Positions 28,601-35,682 of a stretch of 64,000 nt of DNA are shown piece by piece. The stretch covers positions 1 to 64,000 of the forward strand of contig JBGAUT010000010.1 in assembly GCA_044228505.1 (NCBI GenBank). Direction: 5' to 3'. The first letter of the stretch is position 1. Each line of letters begins with the position of its first letter. Source of the stretch: JAEUKA01 sp044228505. Its GTDB lineage: Bacteria > Myxococcota_A > Polyangia > Palsa-1104 > JAEUJZ01. Made by a program: the position numbers and the translations under genes. The notes under the pieces are model-generated. The model did not search any database and was not told the origin of the DNA. It saw nothing but the letters and a program-made list of their open reading frames with translations.

Positions 28601-31600
28601 TCACCGAATCAAGACGCAGAGCCCGGCTAAACGCCTCGAAGGCGTTCATTGATCGCTCAAGTTGCCGCTCGTAGTAACCGGCGATGCGATGGAGCAGCTC
28701 GACCTTGCGCAGTGGATCGTCGGCGTGCTTGACCATCACCTCGAGGACGTCGATGAGCTTCTCCCACTCACCCGCCGTCTCGAACACCGGCTCTAGCACC
28801 TGCGCGGCGAGCACCGGCTCTTCGGCACCATGAACAATTCCATCGAGAGCTGCCAGCGTCGGCTCGTTGCTGCTCTCCAGTTCGAGAGCCTCACGGTACG
28901 ACTCGACCGACCGCACCATGTCCTTCAGGTGCGTCTCGAACAGCTTGCCGATGCGGTACTTCAGAACCACCGTCTCGGCCGTCGTGCCCGACAGCTCGAC
29001 TTCACGCTCGAGCGTCGACAGCAGGTCATACCAGCGCTCCGCTCGACCATACAGCCGATCAAGCGCCTTCAGGGCATCGGTATCCGTCGGGTCAATCCCG
29101 AGGATGTCGTTGAAGGTCTCGATCGCGTGCTCAATGTCCTTGAGCCGCGTGTCGTAGGTGTCGGCCATCTGGAAGAGGATTCGCTTCTTGTCCTCTCCCG
29201 TCTGAGCCAGCTCCACCTGATGCCCGTACAGATCCTTGAGGTCCGCCCACCGCTCGAGGCTGGTCAGCAGCGACTCAAGGCTTGCAATCGCCGTGGCATC
29301 GGCGCTATCGGCGTCGAGCACACCCTTGTAGACCGCGATCGCCTTGTCGGGGTCATTCAGAACCTCGACGTACAGCCGAGCTGCCTTAAACCACAGCTCC
29401 TTCTTCGCCGGAAGCTCATTGACAATCTCGACCTTGGTCAAGATCACCTCGACGAGCTTCGGATGGTTTTCGGTCCGCGCATACAGCGCTTCGAGCGCGT
29501 TTGCGGCCGGTAGATTTGCCGTATCGACGGTGAGAACCTTGTGATAGGCCAGCGCCGCCTGATCGTTGTCGCCGAGATTGCCCTCGTAGATCTGCGCGAT
29601 GCGGGTCCACAGGTGAACTTGCAGCTCGAAGTTGTCCGTCGCTTTCTCGACGACCTCTGCATAAAGGTTGACGAGGTCTTGCCAACGGGTCAGCGCAACC
29701 GCCAGCCGCTCGAGGTGCTGCTGCGTCTCCTCTCGCGCCGGGTCTTCACGAAGCGCCCGCGCATAGGTCAGAAACGCATTCAGTCCGTCCTCGCGACCCT
29801 CTTCGTACAGACGCGCAATCTCGTGGAGAAGCTCGATCTTGCGAACCGAATCGCTGGAGTGCCGGACCATGATCTCGTAGACGCCGATCAGGTTCGCCCA
29901 GTCCGAACGATGCTTGTAAATCGGCTCGAGGATGCCCGCGACATCAAGCTCCAGTTCCGGCTGCTTGATGAGGCTTTCGAGCGCACCCCTCGCTTCATCG
30001 TTCATCGGATCCAGCTCGAGCACCTGGCGATAGGTATCCACCGCCTGCACCCGATCGCTCAGCTTCGTCTCTCGCAGGTTACCGAGTCGGTTGAGCAGAA
30101 TGACCTGCTCTGCCGGCTCCTGCGTCAGCACAAGCTGTCGCTGGAGGTTTTCCGACAGGTCGTTCCACATCTGCTGCTGCAGATACAACCGATCGAGTGC
30201 TCGCAGCGCCGACATGTTGGCGTCGTCCTGCCCAAGCACTTCCTTGTACGTCTCAATCGCTTTTTCGAAGTTGCCGAGCACTTCCTCCCACAGCTTCGCC
30301 ATCTGGAAGAAGTACGACTCACGGATTTGCGGATCGCTCGCCAGCTCGACCTTCTTGCGCTGCACCGCCAGCAGCTCTGTCCAGCGCTTGTGGCGCGTGT
30401 AGAGCCGCTCCAGCGCTTCAAGCGCCGTCACGTCCTCGGGGTCGATCGCCTGAGCACGTTGGAAGAACTCAACCGCCTTCTCGCTATTGCCAAGCTGCTC
30501 GTCGTAGGCAACAGCAACCTTCATGAGCAGTTCGCGAGTAAGCAGCGAGTCCAGCCCGCCCTTCTCGATCGCCTCTTCGTACAGACCGACGAGGTGGCTG
30601 CCCGCGCCTTGCTGCGCTGCAACTTTTTCCAGCTCAACCCGGCACTGCTCATTGGTCGGATCGACCCGGAAGCAGCGACTGTATGCGTCGAGCGCCTTCT
30701 CGAAGTTCGCAAGCTGCTGAGTCCACAGCTCACCGATTCGCATCAGCAGCGTCACCCGCGCCAGAGTCTCCTCGGCGGCAGTACGTGCTAGCTGAATCTC
30801 ATGCACGCCAACCAGCTTCAGCCACTCACCGAGCTGCTCGTAGATCGGCTGCAGGATGTTTGCTGCATCGACCTGGAATTGCGCGTCGGGCAGCCGTCGC
30901 TCCAGTGCCTCGCGGGCACCGTCGTGGTTCGCCTGCTGATCGAGGATCTCGCGGTAGCAGTCGATCGCGCCCGGCACATCGCCAAGGTGCGTCTCGCGAA
31001 CCTGACCGAGCCGATACTTGAGCAGCACCACCGCATCGACATTCGCCGGATCGGTAAGCTCCAACTCCTTGGGAATCGTCGACTGTAGCTCGGCCCACTG
31101 CGCCGTCGCCGTGTAGATGCGATCGAGCGCCTGCCAAGCCAGTAGCTCGTTTTCACCACCGACACCATCGAGGATCGCCCGGTACGCAGTCACCGCCTGC
31201 GCCGGATCCTTGATCTCGTTTTCATAGAGCTGAGCGATCTGATACCGAATCGCCCGCTGACTGTCGGTGTCGTTCTCAAGCTCGAGCTTCTTCTGGTAGA
31301 TCCCCAGCAGCTCGGGATACCGACCCGTCTTCAGATACAGCCGATCGAGTGCGCCGAGAGCAACCTCGTGATTCTCGTCGATCGCCAGGATCTGACGGTT
31401 TGTCTCAATCGCCTTCTCTGGTGCCTGGAGCTGCTCCTCATAGACGCGAGCGACCACGAGCAGCAGGGGCAGTGCCTCGAACTTGTCCGCAAACTTCGGA
31501 ACCGCCGCCTCATAAGCGCTCACCAGCGCCTGATAGCCGGTCGTCTCCGCCGCAAGCCGCTCAAGCTCGCCACGCAGCCACTCGAGCTTCCAGTCCTCAC

Positions 31601-34409
31601 CAAACGCCTTGAGGTACCAGTTGTACGCAGTAGCCTTGTCCTTGAGCGAGTTCTCGACGAGCTGCGCCAGATGGCGAATCCGCTCGACGCGAACATCTAC
31701 GTCCTCGGTGTGCGAGAGCTGAATCTCGAGCACGCCCGCGAGCTTCTTCGGATCCTTGGCCGCTTCGTACAGCGGGATCAGGGCCTCTGCCGCCTGAAGG
31801 TTCCGTGCGTCGAGCGCAAGCACCTTCTCGAAGGCACGCATCGCCCGATCGGCCTTGTCCATCTTGTCGCGGTACAGCACCGCGATCCGATTCCAGAGGA
31901 CGACCTTGTTCGCGTCGTCCTCGGTCTCGACCTGCCGCTCGAAGACGCGGATCAGCTCGTCGTACTTGTTCTGCTTGGCGTAGAACTGCTCCAGATCATC
32001 CCAGCTCTTCTGTTCAATGAAGAGCTTCTTGATCGCATCCTGAGCTCGCCGGTTTTCCGGCTCAATCTCCAGCAGTTGCCGCCACGCCCGCGTCGCCCGA
32101 ACCGGATCTTTGACGCGATCGGTGAACAGCACACCAAGCTTCTGAAGCATCGCGACCTTTTTCGTCGCGTCGGTGAACAGGTGAGCCTGTTTTTCGCTGA
32201 CATCGGCCAGCTTGTCCCAGATCTTTTCCCGCTCGTACAGCTTCTCAAGCTCGGCCAGCGCCTCGGCGTGCTCGGGGCTCGCCTCCAGCACGCGCTCCCA
32301 TAGCTCGATCGAAACCGCCGGCTTCTTCAGTTTTTCCGAAGCGAGCTTGGCGATCTCGACAAAGCGCTGCGACCGAACCTTGGCATCAGCAATCCGACCC
32401 ACTTCGCGCTGGTTGACTGCGATCAGCTTCTCCCAGTCGCGCCGTTTCTCGTAGTTGCTCTTGAGGAACGCGATCGCCTCGTCATTGCTGTCGTCAAGCG
32501 CCAGCACCTGCTCGTAGGCCTTGATCGCTTCGGCAACGTTCGAGAAGCGCTCCTGGAACAGTCGCGCCACGCGTCCATAGACCGCCACCTTTTCGGAGGT
32601 GTCCTCGACCGCCGCTGCTTTCTTTTGCAGCGTCGAAATCAGGTCTGGCCAGCGCTTCATGGTCTCGTACTGCGCAGCCAGCGAATCGAGCGCTCGGGTG
32701 TTGTTCGGCTGAATCGCGATGATCGCGTTGAAGGTGTTGACGATCTGCGAGTCCAGCCGCAGCCGGTCCTTGTAGATATCAACCAGCTCGAACAGCTTCT
32801 CGACCTTCTCTTCAGCCGTCAGGTCGGCAACCTTGTCGACCTCATCCTTGATCGCATCGGCCAAGGCATTCCATCGCTCGATCTGGCGCAGTACGCGAAT
32901 CAGGTTCTTGCGTGGGGCCCGATGCGTCGGCACGCTCGTGACCACCTTGCGCCATGCATCGATCGCCTTGTCGGCACTGCCGCCTTCCAGCGCTCGCGCC
33001 GCATCCATCGCCTTGATCGTCGCCGGCTCAAGCCCAGCCAACTCGGGATCGACAGCGGGCTCTTCCACTGGAGCTGCAGGTGCCTCCTCGACCGCCGGGG
33101 CCACCGCCACCGGTTCTGCCACCGGCTCAACCACGGCCGGTGCGGCTTCGACAGGAACGACTTCCGCCTGAGCAGCTTCGACAGGGGCCTCAGCAGCAGG
33201 TGCCACAGCTTCGGGTGCAGCTGCCTCGGCCGGTTCAGCAGCCGCTTCCGCCGCCGGATCGCCGAACTCAGCCACGTAGGCCTGAAGCTCTTCGTTTTCC
33301 GGAAACACGCGACCGACTTCTGCAAAGAAGTTTCGCGCCGTGGCCGCATCGCCCATGTCGCGCCACGCCATCCGGCCGGCCTGAACCATGAGAGCGGCCC
33401 GATCGGCATCGGCCATCGGTGCGAAGCTACCAAGCTCCGCGTAGTTGAGAAGCGGTGCCCAGTCTCCCTTCGGCCCAAGCACCTCACGCAGCATGTTAAA
33501 CGCTGCCAGGTGACCCGGGAACGCCTTGCTGGCGTCGACCGTTCCGCGATACGTTAGGTTGAGCGAGCGACCATAGAAGCGAGCGGCTCGCTCCTTGTCC
33601 TTCCAGCGGAGCAGCCACATGTTGCCGATCCGCTTGGACAGATCGATCTTCGCCTGCACATCCGCCAGAGACTCGATGCGCTTTTCTTGCAGCGCAACGA
33701 TCTCGTCAAAGCGGCTCTGCTCGGCCAGGATCTTTTCCAGCAGGAAGTTGGCCATCTCGTGCTGCGGTTGCAGCGCAATGACCGCACGCAGACACTCCTC
33801 GAACTGAGGATCTGTCTTGGCCTCGATGTGGAAGATCCGAGCAGCCCGGAACCAAATCCGCGCCGCCATCGCCGGATCGCTGCCTTGCTTGGCTCGCCCA
33901 GCCCCCATGAGCCGTTCGGCCTCGCTCAGCCAGTCCTCGCGGTCGTAATTGGTCGCTGCCAACGCATCAGCGATGTCCGCATCGCCGGGCCAGTTGCGAC
34001 TGGCACCCTCTAGATGCGGACGCGCTTTTTCGCGCTCCCTCGCATCGAGCAGAGTCTCGCCGAGGAGTCGCTCGGACTCCTTCTTGCGCTCAGCATCGCC
34101 GCTGACCTTCATCTCAAGGCCAAGCAGCGTGGCTACCATCTCGAGATTGCCCATCTCGCGATAGATTTGCCGCGCCCGAGTCAGAGCCCGAGGTTGCTGT
34201 GGGTTCTGCTTGAACGCCTGCTGATAGTGGGCCATGGCCCGATCTTTGCGCAGGAAGAACTCCTCGCAGAGTTCACCAAGCTCAAAGAGCGCTGCCGCCC
34301 GGTTCTCCTTGCCCTCGATCCGCTCGATCTCTTTTTCGAGTTCTTCAAGCAGACCACCCCAAATACGCGCGTTGCGAAGCCGCTTCGCTACCTGATCCCG
34401 AAGTTGCAT
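22623..34409 (-). CDS. gltI: Giant TPR scaffold protein, GltI/AgmK-like (3,928 residues)
   Basis: This is one uninterrupted frame of 3,928 codons. Residues 1-380 are helical TPR-like repeats. About 382-455 is an Ala/Glu/Pro/Val-rich linker. About 456-3,650 is an unbroken array of TPR-like repeats, roughly 36-37 residues each, with recurring A-x2-L-x2-LY and W-x2-L. About 3,652-3,928 is a distinct C-terminal domain also seen in the two giant TPR proteins at the right end of the window. There is no signal peptide or membrane helix, so it should be cytoplasmic. M. xanthus GltI/AgmK is likewise a very large TPR protein of the gliding machine. Identity rests on size, architecture and neighbours (gltC-, gltD-, gltG-like). 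It may act as a platform joining the cytoplasmic polarity module to the envelope complex. Confidence 0.75.
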   Translation of the reverse strand: MQLRDQVAKRLRNARIWGGLLEELEKEIERIEGKENRAAALFELGELCEEFFLRKDRAMAHYQQAFKQNPQQPRALTRARQIYREMGNLEMVATLLGLEMKVSGDAERKKESERLLGETLLDAREREKARPHLEGASRNWPGDADIADALAATNYDREDWLSEAERLMGAGRAKQGSDPAMAARIWFRAARIFHIEAKTDPQFEECLRAVIALQPQHEMANFLLEKILAEQSRFDEIVALQEKRIESLADVQAKIDLSKRIGNMWLLRWKDKERAARFYGRSLNLTYRGTVDASKAFPGHLAAFNMLREVLGPKGDWAPLLNYAELGSFAPMADADRAALMVQAGRMAWRDMGDAATARNFFAEVGRVFPENEELQAYVAEFGDPAAEAAAEPAEAAAPEAVAPAAEAPVEAAQAEVVPVEAAPAVVEPVAEPVAVAPAVEEAPAAPVEEPAVDPELAGLEPATIKAMDAARALEGGSADKAIDAWRKVVTSVPTHRAPRKNLIRVLRQIERWNALADAIKDEVDKVADLTAEEKVEKLFELVDIYKDRLRLDSQIVNTFNAIIAIQPNNTRALDSLAAQYETMKRWPDLISTLQKKAAAVEDTSEKVAVYGRVARLFQERFSNVAEAIKAYEQVLALDDSNDEAIAFLKSNYEKRRDWEKLIAVNQREVGRIADAKVRSQRFVEIAKLASEKLKKPAVSIELWERVLEASPEHAEALAELEKLYEREKIWDKLADVSEKQAHLFTDATKKVAMLQKLGVLFTDRVKDPVRATRAWRQLLEIEPENRRAQDAIKKLFIEQKSWDDLEQFYAKQNKYDELIRVFERQVETEDDANKVVLWNRIAVLYRDKMDKADRAMRAFEKVLALDARNLQAAEALIPLYEAAKDPKKLAGVLEIQLSHTEDVDVRVERIRHLAQLVENSLKDKATAYNWYLKAFGEDWKLEWLRGELERLAAETTGYQALVSAYEAAVPKFADKFEALPLLLVVARVYEEQLQAPEKAIETNRQILAIDENHEVALGALDRLYLKTGRYPELLGIYQKKLELENDTDSQRAIRYQIAQLYENEIKDPAQAVTAYRAILDGVGGENELLAWQALDRIYTATAQWAELQSTIPKELELTDPANVDAVVLLKYRLGQVRETHLGDVPGAIDCYREILDQQANHDGAREALERRLPDAQFQVDAANILQPIYEQLGEWLKLVGVHEIQLARTAAEETLARVTLLMRIGELWTQQLANFEKALDAYSRCFRVDPTNEQCRVELEKVAAQQGAGSHLVGLYEEAIEKGGLDSLLTRELLMKVAVAYDEQLGNSEKAVEFFQRAQAIDPEDVTALEALERLYTRHKRWTELLAVQRKKVELASDPQIRESYFFQMAKLWEEVLGNFEKAIETYKEVLGQDDANMSALRALDRLYLQQQMWNDLSENLQRQLVLTQEPAEQVILLNRLGNLRETKLSDRVQAVDTYRQVLELDPMNDEARGALESLIKQPELELDVAGILEPIYKHRSDWANLIGVYEIMVRHSSDSVRKIELLHEIARLYEEGREDGLNAFLTYARALREDPAREETQQHLERLAVALTRWQDLVNLYAEVVEKATDNFELQVHLWTRIAQIYEGNLGDNDQAALAYHKVLTVDTANLPAANALEALYARTENHPKLVEVILTKVEIVNELPAKKELWFKAARLYVEVLNDPDKAIAVYKGVLDADSADATAIASLESLLTSLERWADLKDLYGHQVELAQTGEDKKRILFQMADTYDTRLKDIEHAIETFNDILGIDPTDTDALKALDRLYGRAERWYDLLSTLEREVELSGTTAETVVLKYRIGKLFETHLKDMVRSVESYREALELESSNEPTLAALDGIVHGAEEPVLAAQVLEPVFETAGEWEKLIDVLEVMVKHADDPLRKVELLHRIAGYYERQLERSMNAFEAFSRALRLDSVNEDSIKNLERLASLTNAWPQLAELYEAEVVKMGDQLQQVEMLLRLARVYEEEMAAEAKAIATFRRVLEVESENPTAVLALDRLYERGQHWAELAAILRTEMRLANSDAEIIALQFRLGQLYEENLRDVDNAIEVYREILTSDPNHGPTLQALELLFAGNIRPIEIAGILEPLYRVAEQWEKLVRIHEVQLEKMTDPNERQSLIERIAEIAEHKLVDQVRAFQWWCKAINEAPTSERAAEEVERLAKVTRSWEDLVAVYLETIKGEIALADAQIQRMLWLKVSRVYEFELRDLQHAEEANIRVLQIEPKDPDALLSLDRVYNQTSMWRELADVLRRRIQISQDPDETVELYFRLGTVFTDALEEPAKAVECYNAILESDSRNGKALECLERIYFRGEQWRELSGVYEKMVDIQNSDDGMAECYARMARIASDTLNERDRAIELWTKVIDLRGDNSMALGELSKLYETAQAWRELEDILQRTIRIIDVPEDTIPLYKRLGVLRETKLESDRDALDAWMEVLQIDPRDVDALRAVAALYRKLDQPDDLAEILHRLIDSLALAGGSIEEIREAWAELGKLYSDRIMRPQDAIKAWQKVFEINKKDFRALDALEALFNQESQWEDAVNVIEKRVKLLDKDSQKIAELLKIGHIWFEKVSDLAAASDAFERVQQIDKTNLEASQQVEGIYRTRKNWNQLADLLLARVEFPDNTPMQRIELLQQVARIYEENMNDRDSAFVILQAAFREDYSVDSTAREMERLASIINKWGDLLGEYTQSVTQIADPKARADLWVKIGRWYAEHLNRLDYAIASQQQALQIDKNHKEALTNLAEAYKKTQQYNELVATLEHHSSIEDDAEKKVAILLDLAGFYENQMQNAELAVGALRRAIAADPTCMPALDSLERLYTAGQSWNNLIDVLGRKTKNIDDPDKIITLKRRIGELYDQKLSDPNKAIISHREILDIDAYNLRAMRALEELYAKAQQAEPYLQILETQLDVVGSDDERISLYEKIAVAWENLFKKVDKAAEAHEKALTFSERHFPSYRQLERLYRILKQWAELVDTFRRHISVSVDGNERMALYAQMGEVYEQEIKDNDRAIESYSEILAIDPNHQAALIALGRLYERVEDWSRAIDTLSHLVSLVQDRRQQVELHTRIGGLYEDKLQDQETAEGRFLEALRVDPNFVPAMQKLIALYKGRGDWLKASQLMIRAEEQMPNPLDKIKILFEIGTIMRERLDEEKRGSEFLARVMQLDPEHVGAAEPLAELYFREGRWKELEPILDALVRKADKRDAKEMNNLYYRVAKTADSLGNRDKALKYFKLAYDLDSTSLQTLLGRADLLYRLEDWEGAFKLYQTVLVHHREAQRDSEVVDIFYRLGIIKLRQTEKKKALNMFEKALEIDPNHRATLLAVIEMQLANNDWEAVITAKRALLPVAEGEERFKLNCEMAEMYADKLQQYPKAIQSYLDAIEIKPDSHVTLHKVLELYTKTEQWKKAIEILGRLAQLEHDMLRRGKFYYTAGVIYRDALKSTDEAIDQFNLALDAYFAKPEVIPSARFQEFLKPFEAIDKICTTRKDWKAQERNYRKMIKRMPKTGQEQVTVALWHALGEIYRSRQKDIPAAIQTFEVAVGLEPENLKRREILGELYIVGGPDYIDKAVNEQMFLIDKDPYRVEAYKALRRIYQDSRQFDKAWCMCSALAHLQRADADEQQFFEQYKKGLPKARNKLTDEMWNKYIYHKDEDRFIGAIFATVYTAVGTLRAAEHKQYNLKRKEKRDLSSDQTMFGRVFTYVMQVLNVPPNVEIFFRTEQPGDLVVANCKEKNIFIPSIVVGQGMLAGRGDKDVAFPSAAFLTKMRPEHYLRAILTSNTELAVALLAAIRLARPDFPVPPQHAQFVDQFASAMNPFVPFAAREHLGMVVQKYVANKSQLDMAKWAQAVDLTSHRAGLIVCNDLSVAARYIGQEATAVGGMAPKDKVKELVMYAISPTYFELRQLLGIAITSG

Positions 34410-34752
34410 GAGCAGGCCACCCTTATAGCTTTTTCCAAGGGAAATGGATGGTTGAAAGCCGCACCTTTTATATCACGCGCTGCGACGACGATCAATCGGA
34501 AACCGGCACGCCGCCGCAGGGTTACCTCCGTCGCCGACCCAAAAAATCGCGGGTAGGTAAACCGACTACCCTCTCGTCTCGTGAGGTTGTTTTCGCTGCG
34601 TCGAGATATCGACGCAGGAAACCGGGAACAACAAAGATTGGGAAGCAAAGTTCCCTGTCTCGGCAGAAGGAGAAACGTCGTTGTTACGAACGGATAAATG
34701 CTGGCGGGTGAAGAAAATCGGAGAGAAAGGACTGCGGAACAGCAGAGCTAGG
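34410..34752. other. 343-base gap between the TPR lipoprotein and the giant TPR gene
   Basis: Besides the candidate promoter near 34480, the minus strand has GGGAA-CTTTGC-TTCCC (34640-34655) followed by AATCTTTGTTGTT, a weak terminator candidate for the upstream lipoprotein gene. No coding frame here has support. Confidence 0.45.
34467..34495 (-). promoter_or_regulatory. Candidate promoter for the giant gltI-like gene
   Basis: On the minus strand TTGATC (34490-34495) is followed after exactly 17 nt by TATAAA (34467-34472), 58 bases upstream of the ATG at 34409. AAGGGTGG lies between it and the start as a possible ribosome site. This would let the giant gene be expressed separately from the upstream operon. 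Confidence 0.5.
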
Positions 34753-35592
34753 CTACGGAGCTTCCAGTTGGTTCATGGCTTCCTGAGCCACGCGTGCCAT
34801 GTCAGGCCCACCACGACTCCCTACCTGCTGAAACTTCTTCAGCCACTCGATGGCGTTCTTCTTATCGTCCATCGCCTTGTAGGTCATGCCAAGGTTGTAG
34901 ACCGCCTGCCACAAGTCGGTGTTCAGCTCGTATGCGCGCTTGAACTCCTTGGCGGCCTCCTCGTACTGTTTGCTCTTCTGGTTGGCGACCCCAAGGCCAT
35001 AGTGCGCCTCCGAGTCCCCATCGTTCACCATGATCGCGCTCTGGAAAACCTGGGCCGCTTCCTTGTCGTAGTCGAAGTCGAGGTACAGGTTGGCCAGGCT
35101 GATAAACGGCTGGTTAAAGCGTGGATTTACGTCAATTGCCTTGCGGTAGGCAACATCAGCCTCTTTGTACTTTTCCATCCGCTCAAGGGTCATCCCCAGA
35201 CGGTGGTAAGCTTTGAAATGCTTCGGTTCGAGACGAACGGTCGACTCGAACGCGGTCTTGGCCTGATCAAACTTCCTCGCCTCCAAACAGGCAGTGCCGA
35301 GCTCGTACTGATAACTAGGGTTATCGGGAGCGTACTTGGCCGCGTTCTCAAAAGAAGTAATCGCCTCGGGCCACTTCTTCTGGTCCTTGTAGACCATGCC
35401 CAGGTTGTAGTGCGCCTGATCGTTCGTCGGATCAAACGCCAAAGCCTGCTGCAGATTCGAAACGGCCGGCCCGTAGAGCTTCTGGGCCCCGGCCTGAACG
35501 CCCATGTTCATCGCTTCGATCGACTTGTTCCGCTCCTGATTACAGCCCAGGAGCAGCACTCCGCATAGCGCCAGCCGCCTCAAGTTGTGCAT
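34753..35592 (-). CDS. TPR-repeat lipoprotein of the glt-like cluster
   Basis: The 279 residues begin with a short signal peptide and a clean lipobox LLLGC (Cys17). About seven canonical TPRs follow (AHYNLGMVYKDQKKWPEAI, AYHRLGMTLERMEKYKEAD, AVYNLGMTYKAMDDKKNAI). It should be anchored to a membrane and face the periplasm. It lies 90 bases downstream of gltG and upstream of gltI. In M. xanthus the cluster includes a TPR lipoprotein (GltE/AglT). This protein or the longer one at 38.7-40.1 kb could be that partner: this one has the lipobox, the other has the GltE-like position. Confidence 0.8.
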   Translation of the reverse strand: MHNLRRLALCGVLLLGCNQERNKSIEAMNMGVQAGAQKLYGPAVSNLQQALAFDPTNDQAHYNLGMVYKDQKKWPEAITSFENAAKYAPDNPSYQYELGTACLEARKFDQAKTAFESTVRLEPKHFKAYHRLGMTLERMEKYKEADVAYRKAIDVNPRFNQPFISLANLYLDFDYDKEAAQVFQSAIMVNDGDSEAHYGLGVANQKSKQYEEAAKEFKRAYELNTDLWQAVYNLGMTYKAMDDKKNAIEWLKKFQQVGSRGGPDMARVAQEAMNQLEAP

Positions 35593-35682
35593 AAAGAATC
35601 CTCACGAATGGGGCATGCCCGTACCCTCTATGGGCACGGGCCGACTGCCGTGGAAACTACTCTCCGTCGACAAGGACCGTGG

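Noticed and set aside
25173..29513. Several plus-strand frames of 200-400 residues within the giant TPR gene
   Set aside because: They follow the codon periodicity of the minus-strand gene and show only Leu/Arg/Val-rich composition.
22623..34409. Possibility that the giant gene is an assembly artefact of repeated TPR units
   Set aside because: The repeats are divergent at protein and DNA level, the frame is unbroken and the ends are unique; M. xanthus has a similar-sized counterpart. Block structure still merits a dot-plot.
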